Origin: Symbiodinium natans
Lineage: Eukaryota; Sar; Dinophyceae; Suessiales; Symbiodiniaceae
Direction: 5' to 3'
DNA length: 64,000 bases
Assembly: GCA_905221605.1 (NCBI GenBank)
Contig: CAJNDS010002788.1
Location: 117,501 to 181,500, forward strand
This document shows positions 12,901 through 20,430 of the stretch, piece after piece. The position numbers and the translations under genes were made by a program. Under the pieces are notes generated by a model. It was not told the DNA's origin, ran no database searches, and saw only the letters and a program-made list of their open reading frames with translations. The stretch's first letter is position 1. Every line of letters begins with the position of its first letter.

Positions 12901-13483
12901 ATCCCATCATGCTTTCCAAGACACGCAGAGTGGCAAAAGTGATGGCAACAATGATAACTGATCTTAGCGCCGCTTTCGCCAGGTCTTTCGAGATGTCTTT
13001 GGAGGGCCAAGTGGCCAAGCATGTCAAAAAGATCACGGAGCACATGACCGTGCCGACCTGCCCTGGCTGTGGCATCAGTTTCTTGGACTTCTCTGGCTGC
13101 TTCGCCATCACCTGCTGCGTGTGCCGAACTGGCTTCTGTGGCTTCTGCCTCCACAATTGTGGCAAGCAGGACCCACACATCCATTCAGGCAACTGTCCCT
13201 TCTACGGACAGCACTTCCTCAACAAGAGCCAGGACTTTTGTGCGTGAATTTTCTTTCAACTTGCGCATTTCAAGCCCTTCTTTGCTGCTGGATTCTCTGC
13301 TTTGTGCAGTGACTTTGTGCCGTGCGGCAGGAAAACCTGTTCCAGCGCAGCATGCGCATCCGCCTGCCTGAGCTTGTGTTAGAGTATGCCAACGGACTTG
13401 GGGAGCCGCTTCGGCGCCTAGTCCTTGCCGAGTGTAAGAAAATCGCCAGTACGCCCTTCTTTGATGCCAGCAGGCTGATGTGA
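2324..13483 (+). CDS. CCCH-DEAH helicase-ART-RBR ligase fusion, whole gene model
   Basis: Gene model built by following the reading frame through 14 exons: 2324-3942, 4574-4793, 4961-5819, 5979-6085, 6220-6525, 6697-7648, 7909-8000, 8114-10951, 11095-11172, 11363-11485, 11686-12558, 12742-12869, 12983-13232 and 13331-13483. Summed coding length is 8,598 nt, a multiple of three, giving about 2,865 residues. Domain order: five tandem CCCH fingers and an RRM-like region (about 1-613), further CCCH fingers (about 750-880), helicase (about 1030-1385), HA2/OB-like and KH-like regions (about 1390-1830), ADP-ribosyltransferase (about 1900-2090), RRM-like regions, KH-like region, RING-IBR-Rcat (about 2600-2800). 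The helicase plus RBR order resembles plant DEAH11/DEAH12 proteins (family knowledge); the inserted transferase and the CCCH arrays are the odd parts. Predicted role, inferred: RNA-dependent helicase with ubiquitin-ligase and ADP-ribosylation activities. Least certain joins are exons 1-2, 8-9 and 10-11. Confidence 0.72.
2342..2946 (+). repeat. 129-bp tandem repeat, five copies, coding
   Basis: The start of the unit recurs at 2342, 2471, 2600, 2729 and 2858, exactly 129 bp apart (43 codons). Copies 1 and 3 share one tail variant (Gly-Glu-Leu) and cac in the His codon; copies 2 and 4 share another (Arg-Gly-Leu) and cat; copy 5 begins like copy 1 and then diverges. The array therefore looks like a duplicated two-unit block. 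Because the period is divisible by three, frames on both strands stay open; only the + frame with the CCCH spacing is taken as coding. Confidence 0.95.
4574..4793 (+). CDS. exon 2: short Cys/His motif and linker
   Basis: In frame with exon 1 if exon 1 ends at 3942. Begins with a C-x2-C-x6-C-x3-H arrangement (CNLCGRHQDDCPAAH), then an RRM-like stretch (VYFTTADAALEAR). It ends before GT at 4794; the exon 3 join at 4961 gives an unbroken frame and both junctions share a GGTCG sequence. The acceptor at 4572-4573 is less certain than the donor. Confidence 0.5.
4961..5819 (+). CDS. exon 3: CCCH fingers upstream of helicase
   Basis: Encodes a canonical C-x8-C-x5-C-x3-H finger (LCSFYTNTGSCSKGDQCTYAH, about 5379-5441), a partial C/H cluster (PCSRGIFCHFKH, about 5629-5664) and a finger of the same C-x5-C-x4-C-x3-H type as the exon 1 array (CRDGAACAKTNCIFVH, about 5677-5722). 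The shared finger subtype supports placing exons 1 and 3 in one gene. It ends CTAG with a GC donor at 5820; the acceptor at 5978 carries the matching AGGYGCG sequence, a junction repeat. Reading on without splicing would stop at 5881-5883. Confidence 0.75.
5979..6525 (+). CDS. exons 4-5: coiled coil and helicase motif I
   Basis: Two exons, 5979-6085 and 6220-6525, joined across a GC-AG intron whose two ends share GAGGCTGGG. The first half is a charged, Ala/Glu/Lys-rich coiled coil (EKAEELLTRHRQRLQDLESA). The second ends in the Walker A loop of DEAH helicases (AETGSGKSTQ, 6496-6525), with Ser in place of the more common first Thr. The next donor is GC at 6526, and splicing to 6697 continues the motif as VVQYIS, exactly as expected for the family. 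Confidence 0.82.
6697..7648 (+). CDS. exon 6: DEAH-type helicase core
   Basis: Superfamily 2 helicase motifs in order: Ia (CTQPRRLAA, about 6739), II (DEVHE, 6961-6975; DEVH instead of DEAH), III (SAT, about 7073), the RecA2 domain with ATNVAETSVTIDG (about 7489) and VI (QRAGRAGR, 7630-7650, completed by exon 7). Lengths between motifs match DEAH/RHA helicases. These use NTP to translocate on or unwind RNA. Intron 6697 upstream is GC-AG; the downstream intron starts GC at 7649. Confidence 0.9.
7909..8000 (+). CDS. exon 7: end of helicase RecA2 domain
   Basis: Encodes GRTAPGECYRLYSEEEFEDL and following residues, the classical segment after motif VI in DEAH helicases. The frame is continuous with exon 6 when AGGCCG, present at both intron ends, is used once. 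The donor is GA at 8001 and the acceptor at 8113 is followed by the same GACGC, so a GA-AG intron with a junction repeat is indicated. Confidence 0.85.
8114..10951 (+). CDS. exon 8: HA2/OB, KH-like, ADP-ribosyltransferase, RRM-like
   Basis: A 946-codon exon. Residues 1-110 form the helicase-associated HA2 region (FPFVEHPGAERLEKALQML, then SSELTEQGMAMAQM). An OB-like region follows near 8805-9100. At about 9170-9350 a KH-like segment has a GPRG (GxxG) loop. At about 9640-10190 an ADP-ribosyltransferase fold shows Arg in VYRG (9874), FTSTSTS (about 9946) and GEAEILLP (10083), the R-S-ExE signature of arginine-type NAD-dependent transferases. An RRM-like region and a Gly/Lys linker complete it. 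The 3' border is uncertain: the frame stays open to 11029, but a GC donor at 10952, next to three AGCTATGCC-like copies, lets it join 11095 in frame. Confidence 0.85.
11095..11485 (+). CDS. exons 9-10: RRM-like segment
   Basis: Exons 11095-11172 and 11363-11485, joined across a GA-AG intron. They read DFIEETQIKFGAEYLLWFDS then AKAMEKIDGAEMKG, which resembles the second half of an RRM (strand, helix ending in a Gly-rich turn). The downstream border at about 11485 is inferred from a GA donor. It abuts a tract of TTGGCTTTCT repeats that must be intronic because it breaks the domain. Confidence 0.65.
11487..11583 (+). repeat. TTGGCTTTCT tandem repeat in intron
   Basis: About nine imperfect copies of a 10-bp unit (TTGGCTTTCT), one with G for C in the tail and one reading TTGTCATTCT. 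It lies just downstream of the inferred end of exon 10, so it is placed in the intron. The + strand can be read as Ser/Trp/Leu repeats, which I regard as non-coding. Confidence 0.85.
11686..12558 (+). CDS. exon 11: KH-like region and RING1 of RBR
   Basis: A 291-codon exon. The first two thirds hold two KH-like alpha/beta segments (for example EGVVEVIGPPAGREAVAKEL). The last third holds a RING finger (CSVCFEHTDAGLQTCGHFLC, from about 12302, then GDC and a distal DPSC), the RING1 of RING-between-RING ligases that recruits E2-ubiquitin. The exon ends TGCCATACGCCG with a GA donor at 12559; splicing to 12742 makes NCHTPDCPMI, the normal start of an IBR domain. Part of this exon (12444-12529) recurs at 57123-57205. 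Confidence 0.82.
12742..12869 (+). CDS. exon 12: IBR zinc domain
   Basis: Encodes DCPMILDKTLDATTCSVCFC, CPRCG, PPHTAESC and a basic tail. The Cys/His order matches the in-between-RING (IBR) domain of ARIADNE-type ligases. The acceptor is at 12740-12741 (AG) with GAC repeated at both junctions; the donor is GC at 12870 in GAG/GCT. Joining to 12983 preserves frame. Confidence 0.8.
12983..13232 (+). CDS. exon 13: Rcat (RING2)-like domain
   Basis: Contains CPGCGISFLDFSGCFAITC then CVCRTGFCGFCL and a Cys/His tail (HNCGKQDPHIHSGNC). The spacing fits the Rcat/RING2 half of RBR ligases, where the Cys after Ser-Gly (codon at about 13098) would form the thioester with ubiquitin. The donor is GA at 13233 in AG/GA and the acceptor at 13330 repeats AGGA. 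Confidence 0.78.
13331..13483 (+). CDS. exon 14: C-terminus of helicase-RBR gene
   Basis: Fifty codons plus a TGA stop at 13481-13483 (ENLFQRSMRIRLPELVLEYA at its start). In frame with exon 13 and rich in Leu/Arg, it probably forms a helix after Rcat. The next gene starts about 320 bp downstream on the same strand. Confidence 0.7.
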   Translation, partial: ENLFQRSMRIRLPELVLEYANGLGEPLRRLVLAECKKIASTPFFDASRLM

Positions 13484-13801
13484 AGCAGCAGCCTGGCTAG
13501 GCTTGGACCAGCGCCGACCGTACAGGGCGCTCGTCATCGACTGCTGGAAAAAACTCGTCTTCTGACGGTGAGCCCCGGGACATGCGATGAAGACCATGAA
13601 AACTACGAAGATTATGAAGAATGGGAATCTCAGAACCATCTTCTGCGGAGTGTGCGTAGCATGCCACGAAATAAATATATACACATGCCGTATCTACCCA
13701 TATGTATGTTGTATATGTATATGCATTTATATGCATACTGTCGCTGTCGACATCAAGGTCCGCTAGGAACTGCCCAGGCCGCCTGCAGCGTACAAGCTTG
13801 G

Positions 13802-15195
13802 ATGGCCGGTGCTGGCGGAGGAGCGTTGCTGGCTGCCCTTGCAGCAGCTTTGGCTGATGATGACCCATCCGATCAGCTACCCATGACGTGCTGCAAGTGT
13901 GGGGAACGGTGTGCCAACCGGGCGGAGTCATGGGCTCACACTCATGCAACCGGGCACCGTGAGTTCCGATCATGTCTCGCGGATGAGCAAGATGAACACA
14001 GCCAGCTGCCCCGTGAGTGCCAAAGTTGTGATCGCCGCTGTGCGAACCAGGCCGAGGCACGGGCTCACGCGCGAGAGTCCGGCCACGATCAGTTCCGAGT
14101 TCGGGGCCATCACTGCTACCACTGTGCCGGCCTGGCGGCACGTTGCTCATGCAGCCATGGTTGCCCAAAGCCAGCCGGTGCAAGATGCGACACCCGTCAG
14201 TCTGATCACTGCGAACATTGTAGAGGCAGAGCTGGTACATGTGCATGCCACGAGGGTTGCCCTCAAACTGCCCGCTCTCGATGCTTGCAGCTCGGAGGCC
14301 CAGGGGCCACTCAGCAAGAGCGCACAGGCCACAGGTTCAATGGTGACCAGTGTGGTGTTTGCCGCGAATGTGGCATGTGCACCTGGCGTCTCACGAGCCG
14401 TAGTGGTAGAAAGTGCATGAATGATGGCACACGCCCCGCAGCCCACAGACCTCGCATTTGTGGCTGTGGCGGTGGGCCCTCTGTGTGCTCCGCATGTGGA
14501 GTTGGGCCTTGCTGTGCACGAACGCCGTGTGACCAGCCCAGACCACCACCGCCACCACCCACACCGCCCACACTGCGGAGTCTACGGAGGGATCGATCCG
14601 GGCCCCGCGCAGGCAACGCTCAAGACAATGCTTTGGACGAGGACTTGCAGCTTGCCCAAGCCATTGCCCAGTCCTTGGACAGCCCAGCCGCCCACTTGTC
14701 GGAACGAGAGCGGCGGGAAGCGGAAGACTTGGAGATGGCCATCGCGCTCTCCCTCTCCGAGTCTTCCCCAGCACAACACCCAGCACCCAGGCCGGCGCCC
14801 AAGCCCAAGCCAGCGCCAGCCCCAGCGCCAGCGCCAGCAATGCCAGCAGCGCCTCTCCCGCCAGCGCCTCCGACGGCAGCGCCTTCGCCGCCTTCAGTGC
14901 CGTCGCGACCGGCAACACCAGCACTCGTCAGATCGCCTGCCATCCCAGAGGCACCTGGCCATCTGCCTTACGACTACATTGCCAGATGCACAGGAAACTT
15001 CTCGCCAGACCGGGCTTTGGGGACTGGGGCTTATGGAACCGTCTACCACGGAGTAGACATGACCTCCGAAGGGCTCGTGGAGTTTGCTGCCAAGCGGATG
15101 GAGTGCGAAGACCCTGACCAGCGAGTTTGCCTTGAGCGGATGACCGAGGCCGAGATCCGAGTCAACACCGCCTTCGCCCATCCAAACATCGTGAG
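13802..15195 (+). CDS. exon 1: Zn fingers, two UIMs, kinase N-lobe
   Basis: Ends within the kinase N-lobe at HPNIV, before a GA donor (15196). Joining to 15296 gives IVRLIGFCFD, the expected beta-4 region. The UIMs lie at about 14633-14685 and 14725-14765, each with the conserved Ala-x3-Ser core. The intervening segment is Pro/Ala-rich and low in complexity. The Gly-rich loop is at about 15010-15045 and the beta-3 Lys in AAKRME at about 15090. Confidence 0.8.
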
Positions 15196-17949
15196 GAGAA
15201 GGGCCACACAAAAACAGACAAGCAGCACTCTCGAATTCTGTGTGAGGTAGGGTTGTTCCATGAGTTGTTCTCGGATTGCTTGAGATACCCATGAGGCTCA
15301 TCGGCTTCTGCTTTGACATGGGTGCAGTTCTGGTCTACGAGCTCTTGCCAGAAGGGAGCTTGGACGGGCACTTGTGTGCCTTGGCCCGGTTCAGTGTTGC
15401 CAGCACTCGTGGCACGCTGCACATGACAGCGCGCCCTCACGGGTGCCAGACGGGTGAACCCCAAAACTCTTTTGCGCAAGAACTTTCATGTCGTGCAATA
15501 ACATGTAAATCCTGCAGGCCCTCTATAGAACTCTAGAAAGTTGCTCGATCGAGGTGCAGATGATAGCGCTGCGAGGTTGACGTGGGGCCGCCGTAGCAGC
15601 ATCGTGTCTGGGCTTCTCGCGGCCGTCAGCTACCTGCACAATCACGATTCGTACCTTGAACAGAGGGAAAGCATTCCTACGTGCAGGCTAGTCAAAGTTT
15701 GGTGTGGTTCATGACAATGACTTCGGGATGGCGTCGTTTGGCGCAGTTTGTGACGGGGACTTCGGGGTGGCTTCAGGGTTCCGGGCTTCGGGGGTTCAGA
15801 TTCGGGGCGCCCAAGGCGAGGTCCATGCTACCACAGGGACATCAAGCCGGGCAACATCATGCTGAGCGCCGCTTTCTCCCCGAAGCTTGGGGACTGCGGC
15901 TTGTCGCGCTTTTTGCCTCAAGACCGGCCAGGGCAGAGCCGGGCGACCATGCAAATGACGACAGCGCGGGGGTTTCGGGGAACCCCCGGGTTCATGTGCC
16001 CCCGTTACATCGACACCGGGGCCTTCAACGACAAGTCGGAGGTCTATTCGATAGGAGTGACGATCTTGCAGCTTATCACTGCGCAGATGGACTTTGCGGC
16101 CGAGCTGCCTGATGGCTCCACCCTCCGTGACCTCATCGAGGATGGTTTTGAGTTTTGAGGGGCTTTGTTGGAGGGCCTTCTTGCCTTTAAATCTGTCTTG
16201 AGCCTTTTCTTTTGTTCTTCTTTCAGCAGGGCTGTCTTTAAGATCCTCGCAATTTGGAATCCATGTGCACAGCTTGTCCAGAAGGAAGCCGACGGCGAGC
16301 GCATTGCTGCGAACCACGATCGGCGCGTGGCCTTGGGAGCCAGCGCTGACGTTGTGCAGCGGCTGCCCCTTCGATATGAAGAGAGATACGAGTTCAGAGT
16401 CCATAGAATGATGTTGTTTGGGTGGTTAAAACCCGAAAAACGGTCTCCGCCTCCCGATGTGGCTCGGGGGAGATGGCACGAAAATGCACGAAGCCTCATG
16501 ATCGCATCACCGAGGTCCTCCATGGCAGCCGCGGCCGTGGAGCGATTTCCGCGGCGCGTGCGGCTCCTGCCGCTGCTTCGCCAGGCCCGCGAGGCCCGCG
16601 AGGGTGGCGCCACGGAGGTGGCCGAGGCACCCAAAGTTGAAAAGCTCTCCCCGATACAAGAAAAACAGTCGTCCGCTTCATATATGGTGCTTCTTCGCTG
16701 AACTCCTATGAATTTGTTAGAGGGCCCAGAGACACGGAACGTCGTGATGGAGCTACTGAATGAACTATACTGAAGCCTCGGCGTGACCTGGTAATCAGTC
16801 CAGTTTGGCAACATTGACATGGCTGTCTTGGCGCGTGGCGGCAGGTGACGGCCTTGAAGTCCGAGGTGGAGCGCATGTCGGCCGAGCTGCGGGGCCTGCG
16901 GCTGCAGGAGCAGGTGGCGCAGCTTGCCCGGGCCGAGGCGGCCGAGGCCGAACGGGCCGAGCGTCGTCAGTGCGAGCTCTGCTTTGAGGAGGCTTCCTTG
17001 GATGTCAACAGCCTAGTCTGTCCCAACGGGCACCTGATTTGCACCGACTGCGCGCCCGAGATGGTCAGGACTTTTCTGGAACGGGTAGGTGCGAGTGATG
17101 CCATGCTGGACGATCATCGAGAGCGGGGCGGCTTCATTCCATGCGTGCGGCGCCATCCGGCATTTCAACCGCAATGCAACAGCCACTACACGGACCAGTG
17201 GCTCGCGCGAGCTCTGCCAGACGAGGTCTTGGGCTTGGGGTGCTTAAGGGTGAGATGTGTGGTTTGTCTTGAAGAGTTTTTTCACACCGGCCGCCCTGCG
17301 GAGGTTTTCGTGGCATACCGGGCTGCTCAGGATGAAGTGACGGAGAACCGGATCTGGGAGCAGCACAACCACCGCTTCCAGGAGGAGGTGGCCCGCATCC
17401 AGCAGCAGTACGAGAGCGAGCAGTCCGCGCGCCGCGAGCACGCGGCCTCCGCGGAGTTCTTGCGTCGTCGCTGCCTGCGGGGATGGTTCAGGACATGAAT
17501 TTCATGTATTATCATAATGTATCATCAATGTTTCAGATTCACTGAATTGAGTACACGCTCTTGTGATTGCTTGCGTGTGTGAGAGCCCAGGCTATCCCAA
17601 TGCCAAGATGTGCCCCCGCTGCAGCTGCGGGCCTGTCATCAACGAGAATTGCTTCGATCTTCAGAGTCACCACAACGAGGCCGTCGGCCGAAGTCGCATC
17701 AACAACGCCTGCCGCCAATGTGGGTTCCATGCCCAAACCTGCTTCAAACCTGCTTCAGTCTTTGGTGTGGCTGCTGAAGTTGCTGCGCGTGGCATCGCTT
17801 GTGCAAGTTAAATGTGCCATTGATGATAGGCTTTAAGGCTTAAAAGGCTATAAAACTGTACTTTCTTGAGCGAGCAGCGAAGGTTTTTCACCCGCGACTG
17901 GAATCAGTGGCTGCCGTGGGATGGTGTCTTGCGAGAGGCCACTGGCTAG
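13802..17949 (+). CDS. UIM-protein kinase-RING/RBR-like fusion gene
   Basis: ATG 13802 is chosen because the upstream in-frame stretch is low-complexity (AT/TATG-rich) and the Met is followed by an Ala/Gly-rich start. Order: two CxxC..HxxxxxH fingers (13887-13960, 14029-14090), a Cys-rich region, Pro-rich linkers, two ubiquitin-interacting motifs (DLQLAQAIAQSLD, DLEMAIALSLSE), then a kinase related to plant receptor-like/IRAK kinases (GTGAYGTVYHG, AAK, HRDIKPGNI, DCG for DFG, GTPGFMCPRY) and a coiled-coil, RING-like and RBR-like Cys tail. Exon borders supported by frame: 13802-15195, 15296-15388, 15576-about 15655, about 15820-16150, 16845-17225, 17304-17469, 17591-17723, 17883-17949. Exons between 16150 and 16845 are unresolved. 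Predicted role, inferred: a kinase that reads or writes ubiquitin. Confidence 0.68.
15296..16158 (+). CDS. kinase catalytic exons
   Basis: Exon 15296-15388 encodes VLVYELLPEGSLDGHL; exon 15576-about 15655 encodes LTWGRRSSIVSGLLAAVSYL (GT-AG join in frame). A later exon from about 15820 encodes YHRDIKPGNIMLSAAF, GDCGLSRF, GTPGFMCPRY and VYSIGVTILQL. The HRD Asp, the catalytic-loop Lys and Asn and the metal-binding Asp (DCG) are all present, so an active kinase is possible. The exact border between 15655 and 15820 was not resolved; reading past about 16150 without splicing stops at 16156-16158. Confidence 0.75.
16845..17949 (+). CDS. coiled coil, RING-like and RBR-like tail exons
   Basis: Exon 16845-17225: heptad-rich coiled coil then CELCFEEASLDVNSLVCPNG, HLICTDC and a distal Cys, RING-like. 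Exon 17304-17469 (GT-AG join, GAGGT at both ends): another helical segment. Exon 17591-17723 (GC donor at 17470): MCPRCSCGPVINENCFDL with a distal CRQCG. Exon 17883-17949 gives FFTRDWNQWLPWDG and the stop. Frames agree across all three joins. Whether these exons belong to the kinase gene or form a separate ligase gene is inferred from spacing only. The last exon is duplicated at 57206-57275. Confidence 0.7.
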
Positions 17950-18214
17950 CACTACCCTTGCGACGTCTTGCACGTGCTTGGAACGGTTTCACTGCTGCTG
18001 GACAGACCCTGGTCGGTACGAGCTACCGCCGACGGGGCTTCAGCCTTGCAGAAGAAGGTACAGAGCCACTGTGGGCAGCCTCGTGATGCTTTGGCCGAGC
18101 GAGCCCTCTTTGCTGTACAGAAAGACGGCCCATTCGTACCTTGGGAAAAGGATATAAGACCCTGTGACAAGTGATCGGGTGCCGCACGCTGGCAGATGCG
18201 GGATCACAACGGGG

Positions 18215-18367
18215 CAATGATCCAGCGCCAAGCGCCGCTTCCCACACGCAGCGAACAGGGCCGCGCGTCAGGTACTCGTCGAGGTCTTTTTGCTCGTGCA
18301 GCCTCTTTAGCAGGCAAGACTTTGGCAAGACCTGCTCAGACCATCCTGCTTCGCACATGTACAGGTC
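18215..18367 (+). repeat. about 150-bp direct repeat 5' of SAM gene (R1)
   Basis: Starts CAATGATCCAGCGCCAAG and ends ACATGTACAGGTCT. A closely similar sequence lies 3' of the SAM gene at 19905-20044 and again on both sides of the second SAM copy (57544-57712 and 59295-59433). R1 and R3 share an internal CCTGCNTCGCAC stretch missing from R2 and R4. Confidence 0.88.
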
Positions 18368-18534
18368 TCGTGCCCGAAGTTCGGCCCGAAGCACCCCTAT
18401 TGCTGGGAATATGTCGAGGGAAGAGTTGGGTATGATATGAGTGTTGCGAGCCGTGCACCTCCCGCCGCCTGGCTCCAGCAAGGTGAAAAGCTGTCCCTTT
18501 GCCTCACGTGAAATTTTTCGATCCTCGCAGCATC

Positions 18535-19909
18535 ATGCCCGTGAGCGTGCCTTCTGCGACCAAGACTCCCATCCAGGGCGTGGCTCTTGGCGACTTCGCC
18601 GACAGCGTCAGCTTCGAGTATGGTGAAGAGAAGCTCGGTGAGCAGCACTATGATCGCGAGGCGTGTGGCGCTCAGCTTCTAAGACTCTCAGCGACCGAAG
18701 GGTCTGCCAGATCTTGCCCGTGTGGTGTTGCGCTTCACGCCGAGGCTTGCCAAGCTGCCGGCCCGAATCTGGATTCCCGAGCTTGGGGAGATGCCGTGTG
18801 AGCGTGTTACAGGCTTTCAGATGGTTCGCGTCATCAACTCGGAGCTTGTGAAACAGCTCGTCCTGCTCGTCCTCTTCTTGGACGCGGAGGGCCGGCGACG
18901 ATACCAGTTCGGAGAAAACCATCTCGCCACCCAGCTGCTGTCGGAGGAGCAGCGGAAGAAGGTCAACTTCATTGGTGGCCCGGTCGTCACATTGAAGAAC
19001 ACCCGCTTCTCTGTGCTGAAGTGCGACAATCCGATGGACCTCAGCTTAGCAGACTTGCATCGGTGGACGAAGGCTGTCCCAAACTTCTACGTGCCAGGCA
19101 GGCCGGCACCAACTTCCCGGCCACTTCGCCAAGGTCCGAGTCCATTTCAGACGCAAGGAGGGCTGGCAAAGCCGGCGGGGGCCCGAATGGATCCTCGGCA
19201 GCTGGCCTCACCAGCCAGCTTCCCAAGCCTACCAAAACCGAAAGCCAAGCCAGTGGATCCGCTGCCCAAGCCGAGGGCGGCCCCCCGGACGCAATGTCCT
19301 CCACAATCTCCTCCGGGCCTGAAGCTGCAACTGGAAGATCAGGAAGATCAGCAGTTGGGTCACTTGAGTAGCGGCTTGAGCATGGCCGCCACAGCTTCGG
19401 CACCGTCGGTGACCTCGGATTTCGAAGTATCCTCGGTGTCCGCGGCATCGGAGTGCCCCCCGAGTCCGGCATGTTCGTCGAAGGCTCCAGAGACTCTGCA
19501 GAACTCCGCGGAGACCGCGACGTTTCAAGAGTCGACTCCCGCAGATTGGAGTGTGGAGCGGGTCGCGAGCTGGCTCGCGAGTTTGGATAATGCAGCTGGC
19601 ACGTGGGATAGGCCAGGCATGTCCATAGTCCATAGTGCATGTGCAGTGACCGGCATCAGTGTCGCATCGTTCCATGATGTTCCATGCTAGGTATGTGGAC
19701 AGTTTCCGCGAGAACCAGATCAGTGGCAAAGCCCTTCGCAGCCTGACCATGGAGGAGCTGCGTGATGACCTGGACATCAAGGCATTCGGACCACGCAAGG
19801 CAGGGTGGGGTGAGCACCTGTGGTGAAACCCCTTGATCATTGCAGCGTCGGATTTCGTTCTTTCAGGTCATCATGGCGGAGATTCAGAAGCTTTTCGCAA
19901 CCAGGCAAT
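18535..19909 (+). CDS. SAM-domain protein, copy 1, 3' frame damaged
   Basis: Exons 18535-18637, 18711-19611, 19691-19809 and 19867-about 19909. ATG 18535 is chosen because the two genomic copies lose frame agreement just upstream of it. The N-terminal 150 residues are not recognised (LARVVLRF, then VNSELV-like helical and strand segments such as QMVRVINSELVKQLVLLVLF); a Pro/Ser-rich linker follows, then a C-terminal sterile alpha motif (DWSVERVASWLASLD, YVDSFRENQISGKALRSLTM, EELRDDLDIKAFGPRK). The GC donor at 19612 and acceptor 19690 share AGG. Compared with copy 2, 5 bp are missing at the exon 3 donor, so the last exon is read out of frame and the last SAM helix is lost. SAM domains mediate protein or RNA interactions. 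Confidence 0.7.
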
Positions 19910-20044
19910 GATCCAGCGCCAAGCGCCGTTTCCCACACGCACCGAACAGTGCCGCGCGTTAGGCACTCGTCGAGGTTTTTTGCTCGTGCAGTATCTTTAG
20001 CAGGCAAGACTTTGGCAAGACCTGCTGAGACCGATGTACAGGTC
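19905..20044 (+). repeat. direct repeat 3' of SAM gene (R2)
   Basis: About 140 bp, similar to R1; its first bases CAATGA coincide with the ancestral stop codon of the SAM gene, so the repeat starts inside the last exon. Confidence 0.88.
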
Positions 20045-20330
20045 CTGCGCCCTCGAGCGACAAAGCTGATAACAAATGTTGCGGCTGAATTGTAAGACAA
20101 TGAATGATATGAGCAAGCGCCAAAACCCCCAGCCGTTCAAGTAAGTAAGGGGTGGACCACGATGCAAAAAACCCTGTACAGCGATGGGAAACCTAAAAAG
20201 CGATACCCCTAAGTCAAAGAACCGTTGGGTGGGCTATAGCCTTGAATTTTCCAAAGCGACACCTGCAGACATCAAGCGTGGATGACTGATGCTAAAACCC
20301 TGTAAAGCTGGGAACGCTTGAAAAGCGATG

Positions 20331-20430
20331 CTATTAGTACTCGTATTACCATCATGAAGGGCCTGTTTCCGAGGGGCTATTGCCAAGAACCCTCTGGGAT
20401 GTTAAGTTCTCGGCGTGAATTCGGAAACCC
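20331..20430 (+). repeat. 100-bp segment inverted relative to second copy
   Basis: The segment from CTATTAGTACTCG to TTCGGAAACCC appears as its reverse complement at 59730-59829 with only a few differences, while the flanks on either side are collinear. Which orientation is ancestral cannot be told from this window. Confidence 0.9.
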
